A DNA stretch of 64,000 nt from NCBI GenBank assembly GCA_030063045.1, contig JAQSEB010000159.1, forward strand, positions 682,001 to 746,000, in the 5' to 3' direction. Below the pieces are notes generated by a model. It saw nothing but the letters and a program-made list of their open reading frames with translations, was not told the origin of the DNA and did no database searches. Below, piece after piece: positions 11,727 through 24,358 of the stretch (within the stretch, counting starts at the first letter, position 1; each line of letters opens with the position of its first letter). The stretch is from Pratylenchus scribneri. Taxonomy: Eukaryota > Nematoda > Chromadorea > Rhabditida > Pratylenchidae. The position numbers and the translations under genes were made by a program.

Positions 11727-12715
11727 TTTTCAAGGGAAATTTGGTAAAAAAAGAAATCAAGGGAATCCCGCCCTCTTTCCCCCAAAATCGGGGGAATCTT
11801 CCGTTTTTACAAATATAATTTAAAAATCTATAAATAAATTGTATTATTTTTAAAGATATTTTTTCTTCCATAGGGATATGTAAAAAAAAATCTGGGCTTT
11901 CTTATGAACCTAGAATTGTTTTCAAAATTATTTTAAAAATATTAAATATGAATAAAAAATTAAAATTTTTATATAGTAAAATAGAGGAGAGTCTTTTCTA
12001 TAAGCCACAATTTATTCTATAATTTTATCTATTTTTTTAATATTTTTAATTAATTAAATAAAGGGTGAGGGTATGCATGTTCCACTACTTTTTCTAGGGG
12101 AACTTTTCGAGGGAAGGTTCCCCCAAAAACAAGGCAAAACCTCCCCGGAAAATTTTTTTACTGGGGAATCTTTCCCTTGAAATCGGGGGAAAAATTAAGG
12201 GAATCTTCCCTTAAAATTGAGGGAATGTCTTTTTTTACTAATTTAGGGAATTTTCCTTTAAAATCGGGGGAACCTTCCCTTTCCCTCATTCTTTTTTTTA
12301 CGGGCTCAGGAAAAAGGCTGTAAGGAATTTCTCTATTTAACAATTTATTTATTAGCCTCTGGCTATTTATTTAAGAGCCCACTTTTGTTTTTTATATATG
12401 TTAAGTGAGGATTTTTACTATTTTTGTTTTTTTTACATTTAATAAAAGTGGAATTTTATACTGCCAATGAAATTTTTTATAAAACTATGAATAATAGAAC
12501 AAAATTAGTCATCATAGGAAAATTTTAAATTAAAAAAGAATACGTAGAAAAAATAATATTTGTTTTAATAGAAAATGGAATAAAATTCACACATAGGACA
12601 ATTTTTTAGATTAGAAAAGAGGTGAATTATAGAAAAAAAAATAAAATTTATACTTCAATGTTTTCCAACATCAACGAATATTCCAATAAACTTCGTTCAA
12701 GTGTTACATTCAAGC

Positions 12716-15700
12716 TTAATTTCCTTGTTCATTTGAATTGTCAATTCCATCATCTCGATCTGTTGACTTGATTTGTGAATGTGTGGGATAATCAATTGTG
12801 CCAAATTGCATATTTTGCCAGGATGGATATGTTGCAGTCGGTGAATCTGGAAAAAAAAACAATTGGTTGATTCTATGATTTTATTATTCTGTTCAATACT
12901 CTGGCTTTATTAGATTGTCTTTTGTCCCCAATAATGTGGCTTTATTAAATTGTCCTATAGCATTTTTTATTCCACCCATATTTCTGCATATTATTTACTA
13001 GAGTCCAAAGTCGATTTTACAAAAGTATTGGTTTTAAAATCCGATTTCAATTTTTGAAAAAAGTCAGTTTTCGGTTTTTCATATTTTCGGTTATTTTGAG
13101 AAAAAAAATTCCCAATTTCAGGTTTTAAATTGCATCAATTTTTTCAAACAGAAACCGATTGGACTACTTTACTATTTACATTTATTTTTAATACCTTTTG
13201 TTTGTTGCTGCTGCACATCATTCTCCACATGATTACGGCCACTGTGATCAGTTTCAACGGAGCCAGAAAGTAGAGGCATGTTAGGATGATGATCATGGCT
13301 GGGTGAATTTGTGTCTTCTTAAATATAATATTTTGGAATTTTAAGCGATAAAATTTCTATCATGCCTATTTCTCGAATTTCAACTGTAGATTGTCTTCGA
13401 CCATATCTTGCCGCCGATGCATATGATATTGATGGATCAACTGGCATAAATGAGCTAAATGTTTTTGATAATTAGCTGACTATTTGATAAATGATTTAAA
13501 AAGATTTAAAATGTGTAAAGAAATTAAAACCTTAAAAAAGTTAAATTTTTGGGATTAAATAAACAAAAATTCTTGAGAATAATTTTTTTACAAAAACTTC
13601 CAAAAATTAGAAAAATTAATTTTTAGATGACAATTAGTGTTTTCTAATTAGCTTGGAAAAAGGTCAGTACCAGTTCCAAAAAATTGATAATTAGAATCGA
13701 ATTGAATTGCTTTTTAGAACCGAAAATAGGAGGAACCAAAACCGAAATTTTTTCAAGAATCGAAAACAATTTATAACCGAGACCGTCTAAGAACCGATCC
13801 GGTCCTACTATATTTCTAATGACATATATTGTCTTCTCGAATTGTTATTTCTTTGCCGAACCTTTGTCCATTTGGTTATTTTATTCCATATAAAAACAAA
13901 CCGTGCTCTTTCTGCATTCAAGTGGTTTCTGGCCGCTTGAATTTGTGAATAAATTATATGCTGCATGTTATAATCATAGTAAGTCATTGCTGATGCCGAC
14001 GGGTCGGGCACATAAAAGCCGGGTCGGACGAGCGGTACGGACGGAGGCACATACCACCATTGCCAACTTTGTTGAGGGATGACAGGATGATGCTGTTGCT
14101 GCTGCTGCTGAAAAAGTGAGAAAAATATTATTTATGATTTAGTTTGCTACTATTATCGCATAATTGCAAGAAAAATTAGGTAAAGAAGATTTATTCCATG
14201 CGACACTATTTTTTGTCGATTTTGGCGAGTTCCGGTAAAATTTGTTCATTTAAATTTCCCGAAAATAACCTCAGCATAATAGCGAAAATTCTCGTTGACA
14301 AAAATTAAAAGAATTCAGCCTATTTTTAAAAATATATTAAAAAAGAAGAAATTTTCAAAGGATACTATTACATTTGGTAAGAGATAACAATATTTTAGAT
14401 GTTATAAACCCATAAACTTTATATCCAATTAATAGATCTCGTCAAGATGCATTATTGATTATTTGGCTAATCCTAAAATACAAATCTAACTTAGTTTTGT
14501 ACCGAAAATAAAAAAAAAAGATTAAAGTTTAAACCATATATTAATTTTGATCCAGTTATGACTAATAATATCAAGTAGGGTACGCGACGGTTCGTGGCCG
14601 GCCAGTTCGTGGCGGACCAGTTTTTGCTGTATAACTCATCTTAATCTAAACCATATTGAATGTTTTTATATTCATTTGATAGAGCAATGCATTATCTATA
14701 GAATGATATAAAAATCTTTTTAAATTATTCAAAATAGAGAAAGTTATGAGCTATTGAATAAAAGTGGGCAAAATGTTGTCAATTTTGAAGGTTTTTGATT
14801 TTTAAAAAATGTGAAAAAATGTTTCATAATTTTATTTTTATATGAGCTGATAGAAAATTTTTTGCTCTATCCATTGATATATATGTTGCAGTCGATCTCG
14901 TTTTTTTAGCCGATCTCGATTTCGGCTAGCCGATCTCGTTTTTTTCTGACAGAAATAGTACAGTGGCAGACATTGTAGTTTGTGACCAATGGCCATTCTC
15001 AGTTCCTAGGCCACCTAGAGTTTTAATTCTTTTTCCTAGCCCTAACCCCTATCCCATAGCCCCTAAAACCCATGCTGACCCTAAACCTAGCCTAGCCCCT
15101 ACCCTAGTTAAACCGGTTTGAAAACCCGAAACTTCAATTGGCCATAACTTTGGTTCAAACTTGTCAAATCTTTCTAAAATTGAAATCTTATAAAGAAACC
15201 CGACCCTGACGAATCGAATGAGCTATAGATCAAGTCTGTACGATAACTAGAACATGCCGAAAACGAGATCGGCTGCAACATATATAACATTCTAAACCAT
15301 TCATAGGTGCCTAGCTATTAACTTTCGCCACGAAACAGCAGCGCAACGAACCGTCCCATTCCGTATCAAGTATTATGTATTCATCTTTTTAGCAATTTCA
15401 ATATTTGTTCGACAAATTAAAAACATTAAACAATCACAATTTTACCTGATCAATTGGCTGCAACTGCAATGCACCAAATGAATCATTCACTGCTTGTCGT
15501 GCCTCTTTTACAATATCACTACTACCGAATTCCAAGTTCAATTCGGGATCCACCATTTCATATAAAATTTCATAGATGAGACTTTCCAGCCATAAATTTA
15601 ATTTTTTCCTATAGCTGACTTCATCCATCTTCCATTTTAAATTGTCAATCGGCATTTTTTTCCAATCAATTTCCTTGTACTCTTTCAAAATTTTTCCTTA

Positions 15701-18700
15701 AAAATTAAATTTTTATGTAATATTTATTTAATTAAAAAAATATATTATTTAAAATTTTAATTTAATAAATATTTTAATCTATTTTTTTACGCAATGGCTC
15801 TTCCAAATCGCCGGCTTTAACTTTTTGATAAAAATTTTCTTCTTTGACAAATTTGTTCAGAATAAATTTTCGCAATTTTTTCTCGCCAATAAAATCTGAA
15901 ATAAAATATTTCATAAAAATTTTTAGAAAATTTTAAAGGGTGACCGGTGCCATCAAACATAATGTCCAAGATGGCCATATCCAGATCTTGGATTTGTTGT
16001 TTACTCATCGCCGCCGTCTCGCCGTCCATTTGGTTCACGTAAAGACCAAAGGCAATTTCTGAAATTATTTTACATTAAGCTGTCTTAAGTACCATTTTAA
16101 ATTTTTGTTTAATATCTCTTAATGATGCTTTTAGGATAATAATTAAGGTCCGATTTGAAAAAATTGATCAATCAAACCGAAATTTAAAAAAAAATTGCCC
16201 AAAATAATCGAAAATAGGAAAAACTGAAATTGAAGATCGACATTTTTATAAAAATCCGAAATTGGATTTTTCAAACTGATATTCGAAATAAACAGATTTT
16301 TTACTCTTAATTTAATGATCCATCCAATTTTTGAATATTTTTTTTTTAATATTGCATATTAAAATAATTAATTTTTTTATTTGACTATATATTAAGATTT
16401 AATTTTTCAATTTAATAAAATACTATGAGAAAAAATTTGAACAATTATTTAAACCATAATCATTTTTAATTAAATTAAAAAGTTGTTAACTATATCCTTA
16501 ACCATAACCTGTTAAATCTAGGGTTGCGCCCCCGCAGTGCGGGGGCGGGTTATGCGGGGGTCGGGGTTTGCGGGGTTGGCACTTGCGGGGACGGGTTCGG
16601 GGGTGACCCCCTGCGGGGGCCCCCGCGGGGATCCCCGCGGGGGCGGGGGTAGTGTAAATTTTTTAAAAAGCCACATTTTTCAAATAAAAAATTTTTTGAA
16701 GAAAAATTTCATCCAAAAATGGCCGCGCAGCGAAAAATTTTATCTAAAAATAGCCTCGCAGAGAAAAATGTTAATAAAAAATTTTAATATCCTACAAAAA
16801 TTTGGTCAAAATTTCCCTATCGAACCCCATTTTCCTTGAAAAATGCAATAATATGGGGTGCATGTTCACCCCCGCGGGGGTGCGGGGACGCGGGGGTGGC
16901 TCTTGCGGGGATGCGGGGGCGCGGGGGTGGCATATGCGGGGGTAGGGTCGGGGGTGAAACCCAAAAAGTGCGGGGATCCCCGTCGGGGGTGGCCCCCGCG
17001 GGTGCGGGGGCGCAACCCTAGTTAAATCCTGTTCTTAGTTTTATGTATCCATAAATTTTTTTCCTTTTGTCTATTAAGCTTAAAATTTTTTTAAATAAAC
17101 AATGGTAAATCTAATGAGTTTTTTCTCTAGTTTCTGCGTGGCCTCTAAAGCAGAAAGAAGGATCATTTCTCTCCAAATTCCTACAATTTTGAAACGAACC
17201 GAATAATGTGGAAAATTTGTGCCATGTGCGAATCATTCGCTTTGTCGGATTCCGAATGAGATGATCAATCATATTATGTAATTTTACTTTGTCAACATTG
17301 GAATCTATAAAAAGAAAGAAATAATATAAATCTAACCGAAATTATTTTATTATATTTTTAAAAAAATAATATAAAGCTAGCCGAAATTTTTAATTGTATT
17401 TTAGCCTTAATTAAATCTAAATTTTTTTTGGATTTTTAGATTTATTTAAATCACTATGATATGATGATATTTTCAACATTTAATCTAATCAAGAAAAATA
17501 ATTAATATATTTCCAATTTAGATAAAATAATTTAAAAAAAAATATTCAAAAAATTGTCCCTAATAATGATAATGATTTATAACATTATTATTATTAATAT
17601 TATAAAAATATTAACACCATCACATGTGGTAAATTCTGCTTTAATAAAAAAAATGCTAATTTTGAAAAAAATTATATTAATTTGTAGGAAAACACCCATA
17701 AATTGATACTAAAAATTATGAAAAAAAATGCAAGTTTCTCTTTTTTTTTTTTCTAATTTCAAATCGAAATCGAATTTGTTTCCCATTTTTAATAAAGTTT
17801 CGATTCCAATAACATATTCTGTTACTTTTCCTATTTCGAATATCCCCATCCCATTCCCCAATTTCCATGCCTACCTTTAGATGGAGCTTTTATTGCCGCA
17901 ATCCGCTTAGACTTTTTCCTAGCGTTTTGCCATCTGCTCGTATACATTGTGTTGTCTTTTTGGAGGTCAAAATGATTGTAGAAAATTTTTTGTATATATC
18001 CACTCAGATGATATCGCTGCGCCTTGGTTAATTTATATACAAATTTGTGTTCTCCTTCTTTTTGGTTATCATTCGGAGAGCTCAAATTGTTCATGGCCAA
18101 GTAGAGACCGAACATTTTTTCTTAAAATTATATGTTTAGTGGATAAGCTTGTAACAAAGCTTCTAAGTCAACATTCTTATTTTGAAAATAAAATAAGCTT
18201 AAAAGATATAAAAAAAATAAATTTGGACATTCCCTGTTGATTATTATGGTCAAAAAGATAATATTATATATAAAAAATTTTTAGCGAAAAAGACAATATT
18301 ATATAAATTTTTTTTTAAAAATTGACAAAATTAACAAAAATTATAGATATTTTTGATATTATTTTTAAATACTTTTTTGCAAAATTAATTTTTAAATATC
18401 AAATAGAGTTTGAGCGTCAGAGACGGGATTAGTTCGGGGATTTTCGGATTACATTTCAGGGGTGGCCCGGGCATCTTTTTCGGAATCCGGGAATCGGTTT
18501 CGAAGAAGAGGGTGACTTAAGCAGGATTCGGGAATCCCTCGGGGACCCGAGATGACAATGGGGTTTAAGGGAAATATTAAAAACTATGCCCAAAATTTTT
18601 TTATAATGCATCAAAAATTTTTAAATTCGTCAAAATTTCTGCTTTTTTATGTATTGAAAAATTTGAACATCCATATCAGCTTCATATTTACTCGTTTTCT

Positions 18701-21223
18701 TTTAATTTTCCAAAACATAGAATTTCAGGTAAATATTTATGTAAGTGAGATTGAATTTGTGATACGCTACGAAAAAATGTTTTTTCGAGGCAATATAATT
18801 TTGACAAATTAAGCTTCTTTATGATTTCTTACTTTCTAATTCCTATATTTTAGCTCCAATACTTAATAATGATCAAATTATATGATCCTAAAAATATGTT
18901 TTTTTCAATTTACTTTGCAGTTGAATTTTATTTGCAGATTTAAATTTTCTCTGCACAAAATCGAATAATCTGCGTAATTGATTTTCGTCTATCAAATCTT
19001 AAATTAATAAATTACATTTTTTTAATTAATTAAAAAACTCACTGAATTTCTTTTGTTCATATTCCCTATGTTTTCCTTTTTTAATTTCCTCCAAAATACG
19101 TTGTATATTTCTATACAAATTGTCCTTCGCCCACTGGGGCCATTGGACTTCCATCGAAACATTTTGTAGCAAATATGTTTTAAAAATGTCTGCTAAAAAT
19201 CGACATTTTATTTGAAATGAGGCTAAAATATTTTATTTAATTATATTATTTGGGTTCATTAAAGCTAAAAAGTTCGATTATTTCTTTACTTGTTGTGGGC
19301 AAAAAAAAAAGAGAAAAAAAAAGACACACGTATCAGAATCGATTTACCATTTTTTTGATATTTAAAAATTTGAATATTTTTAATATTTTATTCGAAATTT
19401 TTTATTTTTTAAGCCAAAAATTTTTTATATTTTATTTTAAATATTTTTTTAAATTTTCAAGCCCAAATTTTTAATTAAAATATGTTATTTTAAAAATTTT
19501 TAGGAAATATTTTTGATTAAAAAAACATTTCAATTTTCTCTTTGCTTCTTTCTCGATTTCCTCCATTTGTACATCTGTTGGTGGATTCTGGTATAATTTC
19601 ACAGCCAAGGTGATCAATTTATCCATATTAATTTTGTATTCTGAAAAATTTAACATTATTCATTTATTGAATTTTATATTATGGAAAAAAAGAATTGTTT
19701 CTTTAGGGGGTTCCTTTCCGTTATGAGCACCCCTACCAAATTGTCCTTGGTTTATTAATTTCCTCTAGCATTTCCTTTGTAAAATTGCCATTCTCTTTTC
19801 TAGTTGGCTTAATTTGACTAAAAGGATGTCAAATACTTGATTACTCTAGGCAATGAGTTTCATAATTTTTTGTTGGGGGAGGAGTAGGCTCATAACGGAA
19901 AAGTACCCTTAAGGGAATTGAACCTAAAAGCTAATCAATTGATCAAAAAATTAAGAAAATATTTTGCCTAACGATAATTTACTAATAGCCTAGAATCAGA
20001 ATTAAATTTTTAAAAGGGGACTCTGTACTCGAAATTCAAAATAAAATAACTTTTATAGGATTTTTGAAAAATTCTGAGAGCTTTTTAATTTAAAATTTTC
20101 AATTAAAATTCTGCCCAGCATTTCCTTACCTTTAATATCATCAGCCAAATTTAGTATGCCCTTTTGTTGTTGTTGCTTTTGTTTACTACTTTCAGCAATA
20201 TTTTCATTTCTTAAATTTACATTTTCTTTCAATTCTTCCACTTGCATTTCTAGATCAGTCGTAAGTGACTCAATTTTGGTGGCATCCTCTTCATCATTTC
20301 CAGCCAGCACTGAAAATCTATTCACATCATCTAAAAAGATTTTAAATTAGAATAGTTTATTTTTTGCATAAATTAGCTGGACAAAATGCTGAGAGAAATT
20401 ATAAATTTTGTCGTTACCGAATGCCATTGCCGATTCTCTCTCTCCTCCCCCCACCCATGAAGTTTACTCTTCTTTTCTATTTGCCTTATTAAATGGACAA
20501 AATAGAGGTTTATTTTCAAGTCAACTTTTTAAGTTTTCGAGCTGCATGCTAAAATTTGAAAAAAATGTTCCTATGGAAAAATTTGAACAAAATGGTTACT
20601 TGACGATTATCCCGGTCCAGATTTTTCCCCCAATATTACTTTAATTTACCCTCAAAATTGGTCGACCCTAAAATTACCTAAAATAATCTTTTTTCATCGG
20701 TTTACAATCAAATATGAATATTAAAATTTAAAATAAAATTTCAAAAAAAAAAATTTTTCTTCAAATTTGGAGCGGGATAACCGACAAGTATCCAAAATTG
20801 TAATACAAGGAAAAATTTGACAAGAAAATGACAACTAGCATAGTAATGTGATCAAAAAATGATTCATAAGAAAAAAATAAATAAATAAAAATCGAAATTA
20901 GGGTTAATCACCCGCTGCTGGCGGCTAGGATAGTCGGGTAGGGTACCCGCAAGGATTTTGGGCAAATTATCCGACCCGATACCGGAACCCCAATTACCCG
21001 CATTATCCGATACCCGTTTTTCATTATCCAGGGTAATTCACCCTATTCGAAATAAAGTATAAATCTTTAAAAAGTAAAGAAATTGAAAATTTTTACCACC
21101 AACGCATTCTACGGCAGCAGGTAATTTGGCAATCAAAAGGATGAATCTGATTAATGAGATGGCCATCAAAAATGATTGATAAAATGCAGCATATTTTCGG
21201 TGCATTGTTCCAACAATTTTCAT
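12716..21223 (-). CDS. Long multi-exon protein of unknown family with N-terminal signal peptide
   Basis: About 13-14 minus-strand exons join in phase. Exon 1 (21223-about 21098) encodes a signal-like peptide (SFLMAISLIRFILLIAKLPA then AVECVGG). Next come a charged coiled-coil-like exon (20329-20132), helical exons near 19640-19540, 19180-19050 and 18990-18905, then 18120-17872, 17306-about 17195, 16062-15957, 15900-15793, 15694-15448, a Gln/Pro/Tyr-rich exon (14108-about 13900), and exons near 13455, 13319 and 12849. The stop is TAA 12716-12718. Two helical blocks, starting KKMFGLYLAMNN and EIAFGLYVNQMDG, look like diverged internal copies. One join near 13360 needs a GC-AG intron. No family is recognised. 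The RRM gene at 5283-8428 shares the first-exon type. Introns hold at least four mobile elements. Overall joining confidence is moderate. Confidence 0.55.
14578..15363. mobile_element. Mutator-like TIR element candidate (9-bp TSD)
   Basis: Flanked by an identical 9-bp duplication TATCAAGTA (14569-14577 and 15364-15372). The ends are imperfect inverted repeats: GACGGTTCGTGGC at the left against GCGCAACGAACCGTC at the right, plus an inner pair around GATCGGCTGCAACATATAT. The interior has runs of CCCTAACCCC-like sequence (15040-15110) and no coding potential. A 9-bp TSD is characteristic of Mutator-like elements. It is in an intron of the 12716-21223 gene. Confidence 0.7.
16519..17020. mobile_element. 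GC-rich hAT-type MITE with 8-bp TSD
   Basis: TIR TAGGGTTGCGCCCCCGC and its complement GCGGGGGCGCAACCCTA are flanked by GTTAAATC on both sides (16511-16518, 17021-17028). Each end is about 130-170 bp of degenerate GCGGGGG/CCCCCGC repeats, a striking GC island in AT-rich DNA. The centre is AT-rich and includes a GCCGCGCAGCGAAAAATTTT monomer. Open frames across it are low-complexity artefacts. Intronic. Confidence 0.92.
18421..18556. repeat. GC-rich remnant, probably a decayed MITE
   Basis: An isolated GC-rich stretch built of GGGGATT / AATCCGGGAAT-type motifs with weak inverted symmetry (CGGGATTAGTTCGGGG near the left, ATCCCTCGGGGACCCG at the right). It resembles the GC-rich ends of the TAGGG MITEs, but I found no clean TIR or TSD. 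Confidence 0.35.
19706..19909. mobile_element. Short TIR element with TTTCCGTTATGAGC ends
   Basis: Inverted ends GGGTTCCTTTCCGTTATGAG and the complement of GGGTACTTTTCCGTTATGAG. About 200 bp, non-coding, intronic in the 12716-21223 gene. The end sequence, including ACCCCTACCAAATTG, matches the family at 6532-7021. Confidence 0.65.
20899..21045. mobile_element. Minimal MITE made from hAT transposon end sequence
   Basis: TIR TAGGGTTAATCACCC at the left, and GGTAATTCACCCTA at the right; flanks ATCGAAAT / TTCGAAAT (7 of 8 identical). The 147-bp interior tracks the reverse complement of the right end of the transposon at 24172-28381, including GGATTTTGGGCAAATTA. It appears to be a deletion derivative of that element. 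Confidence 0.8.
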
Positions 21224-21479
21224 TCAATTCAATTAAAAAATAATTTAAAATATTTAATTTGACAAGAATATTTTTGCTTTCTTGGGAGAAATTAAAAGGG
21301 GAAAATTTAGAATTTATGAAATTTCAGCCTAAGAAAACGGCTATTTTAAACAAAGCGAATCCCAAAGGAACCTCAATGCTTATTACTTATTAGTGCTGGC
21401 AAATAAATTTTTGCCCAATTATCGAGGGAGAATTGCGCTGGTTGCGTTTTGCATCGATTTATTCTATGATGGATGATAA

Positions 21480-22400
21480 AATTAAATCCCGGTGCTGTTA
21501 TCCGTGCCTTTCGGCCGAGTGAAGACGAATTTGCCCAATGCATCCCCATTCCTCAATTCAATTTTCGCTTCTTTCCTTTGGGGAAATTTTCGATTGGCAA
21601 AAGAAATCACGGCTGATCAGTGTCACTGCCCTCAGCATTCGGGTCAATCACTCGCTTAAAGGTAATTTGGATTTGGCCAAAATTCTAATTCAGAGATTCA
21701 GTGTCACATTTTTGCTCTCGCATCTCTTCCACATTTTTCCTTCTCTATTTAAATTTTGGCAAAAGAATTCACGGCTGAATCCTTACCCAGCATCCGCATC
21801 AGCCGCTAGCTAAGTTTAAAGTGAATTTGGCCAAAATCATATTTCAATTTGATGGATTGGGTGCCCCCATTTTTCGCTCTCGCATTCCTTCTATATTTCT
21901 TCATTTTCCATATACCCATTTGGCAGTGGATTGGCCGATTCAATGCCGAATGCTGCATTTCGCGTGCCGACCCTTCATTAGCCGCTACCTCCATTAAAGA
22001 AAGGATGGGCCCTCGAAGAGAAAATTTGATCACTCGAAATCGAAACTCAAAATAATGATTCCCTCCTCATTTCCATTATGGGGTAATGCCGGCTGCCGCA
22101 ACGGAATCATGCGCTGATCAGCACCCATTCCATTACCCTTGATTGGGCTTGGACCGCGCGCGCGCATCAATAATTGAATGGGCCATTAAGGAGAGAATGG
22201 CCAAATTCAAATGTCCTACCAGCCAATTTCCATTTTCCCGCTCTCAATTCCCTCCCTCCTTTCAATCTTTTTCTCCTTTTTTACCCACCCCGATCCCTCT
22301 TCAATTTTTGGCCTTTTTGAGCATTCTTGCTGGCAGAGGAAAGGGTCAATCCATTACATTGTGAGTGCTATTTGGCCAACTTAGTTTGGCAAATAAAAAA
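21480..22400. repeat. Degenerate tandem repeats upstream of the unknown secreted gene
   Basis: Motifs recur every 100-200 bp with heavy divergence: CTCTCGCAT, TTTTGGCAAAAGAA.TCACGGCTGA, CAGCATCCGCATCAGCCGC and GAATTTGGCCAAA. The mix of CGCATCT and pyrimidine-rich blocks resembles the satellite at 8580-9560, upstream of the other gene with the same first-exon type. No convincing gene inside. Confidence 0.45.
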
Positions 22401-23257
22401 AATGACGGCATATTCGCGCATCTCCTCTCCATTTTACATTTTACTCAACCGAACCATTCTTTCAATGTGCCCTTTCCTTTTTGGCCTTTGAGAGGGAGAG
22501 GGAAACAAAAGCCAAGAAAGATTGTGAATGAATGTTTAAATGGTGGAATGGAATATTACAGCTTTTTTCAAGATTTTGGTCTCGAATATAATCTTGGCCA
22601 AATTTAGAGGTCAAAATATAAAATAAAATAATTGATAGATGAAAATAATATTTAAATGAATTTAAAAGACTGATGGATGATTATCCGCAGAAGATGAAGA
22701 CTTTAAACTTGAATAATTATTATCGTTGGCCTATTTTTTTCAACTACAGGTACAAATTTCTATGTCATCATAATTATTTTATGTAATACTGATATTATTT
22801 TTTTTCTCAAATTGTATTTAAGATTTAATAGAACAAAAAATCAAATATCATCAAAGAATAAAAAAAAAGATAAAAAAATATTTAGAAAGCTCAAAATATT
22901 GTTACTAATATCGACTCTATTAATTTTCCAGTGAATTAAATATTAAAATTCTTTTTCCTTTTGCGGTTAAAATTCATTGATAGTATAATATTTTATAAAA
23001 TTTTTCGATTAATTTTATAAAAATATTTTCTAATTTTACTTGATTGCAAAACCAATTATTATAAAAATTTTAACCTTTTTTTCCCTTTATCTCAATTGAA
23101 TGCCTACACATATCTATATAATATTTGTAATTTAATTCCCCATGGCATTTTTGCCAAATAATAATTTATTCTTATATTTAATGATTAATAAGAGAATAGA
23201 ATGATCAATGACATGAAAAAAATTTATTTTTTTTTTTCAATTTAATTGAGGCTAAAT

Positions 23258-24025
23258 CAGGGGTCGGATCAAAAAATTTTCAAATTCAGACAAATTACAT
23301 CCAAAATTCAGATTTTATGATCAAAATTCAGATTTTACAAAAATGCGTTAAAATGAATTAAAATCGATTTATTCATGGATAAAATCGTTTAAATATCATA
23401 TTTTTCATCTCCCACAATCAATTTTGGCTTTAATTTTTACTACTTAAAGAAAAAATTTTAACCAAGAATGGCACTGCAGGGAGAAAATTTAAATCAAAAT
23501 TGGCCGCGCAGCGAAAAATAAGACCCAAAATTGACCGCGCAGCGAAAAATTAGACCCAAAATTGGCCGCGCAGCGAAAAATTAGACCCAAAATTGGCCGC
23601 GCAGTGAAAAATTTGAGCCAAAAATAGCCGCGCAGCGAAAAATTTGAGCCAAAAATAGCCGCGCAGCGAAAAATTTGAGCCAAAAATAGCCGCGCAGCGA
23701 AAAATTTGAGCCAAAAATAGCCGCGCAGCGAAAAATTTGAGCCAAAAATAGCCGCGCAGCGAAAAATTTGAGCCAAAAATAGCCGCGCAGTGAAAAATTT
23801 GAGCCAAATAGCCGCGCAGTGAAAAATTTGAGCCAAAAATAGCCGCGCAGCGAAAAATTTAGATATTTTTAAGGAAAAAATGAAATTTTATGAAAAAGCA
23901 GACAAAATCAAACATTTCACCAAAAAATCAGGACAAATCTGAGAAATCAGGACATTTTCATTTTCTCAGATTTGACCTCTCAAAATCAGGACAAATCTGA
24001 AAAATCAGGACAGATCCGACCCCTG
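23258..24025. mobile_element. hAT-type MITE carrying a 31-bp minisatellite
   Basis: Ends CAGGGGTCGGATC and GATCCGACCCCTG are inverted repeats, flanked by GGCTAAAT on both sides (23250-23257, 24026-24033). Sub-terminal blocks repeat ATTCAGATTTTA and AAATCTGA/AGGACAAAT motifs. The centre is the minisatellite annotated separately. No transposase. Confidence 0.92.
23502..23862. repeat. 31-bp minisatellite, about 11-12 copies
   Basis: A head-to-tail unit beginning GCCGCGCAGCGAAAAATTTG and ending AGCCAAAAATA. Early copies carry AAGACCCAAAATT variants. Single related monomers occur at about 8130, 16720 and 63620. Long open frames on the minus strand are periodic translations of the unit, not genes. 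Confidence 0.95.
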
Positions 24026-24358
24026 GGCTAAATTTATTGCCATAATAAAAATGGTAGGATTTAATAATGTTAGATTGTAGAAAGTTATTCCCTTCTCTTA
24101 TTTTGGAATATTCTTCAAAATGATCGGCATCATTGGTAAATTTGTGCTGCCTGATTTTGCACTGTTCTCACTAGGGTTAATTACCCGGGGGCAGGTAATG
24201 AAAAAGCGGGTAACTGGTAATTGGGATCCGGGTAATGGGTAGGGTAGGCCAAATTCGAAAAATACCCGCGGGTACTACCCTACCCGTTTTAATAAAATTT
24301 TTAAAATTAGCCAAAATAAGTATCATAATAAAAAATAAATCATTCATTTTTATTCTTC

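Larger units (their letters stand above)
10275..12307. mobile_element. Older TIR element hosting a nested hAT insertion
   Basis: Outer ends match as inverted repeats (GAGCCCTTAAAAAAAG at the left, CTTTTTTTACGGGCTC at the right). Both sub-terminal regions are full of degenerate AATCTTCCC / GGGGGAA motifs that pair with one another. Removing the 10357-11726 insertion leaves a non-coding palindromic element of about 660 bp. No clean target duplication was found, so the borders are approximate. Confidence 0.5.

Noticed and set aside
16537..17021. Gly-rich open frames in the GC island
   Set aside because: Low-complexity GC-rich MITE ends, not a gene or CpG-island promoter.
23489..23836. 115-codon minus-strand open frame with repeated AQIFRCAAIFGSNF-like peptide
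   Set aside because: It is produced by the 31-bp minisatellite inside a MITE; no gene context.
23502..23862. Regular repeats that could suggest a CRISPR array
   Set aside because: Units are contiguous with no unique spacers, and the setting is eukaryotic.
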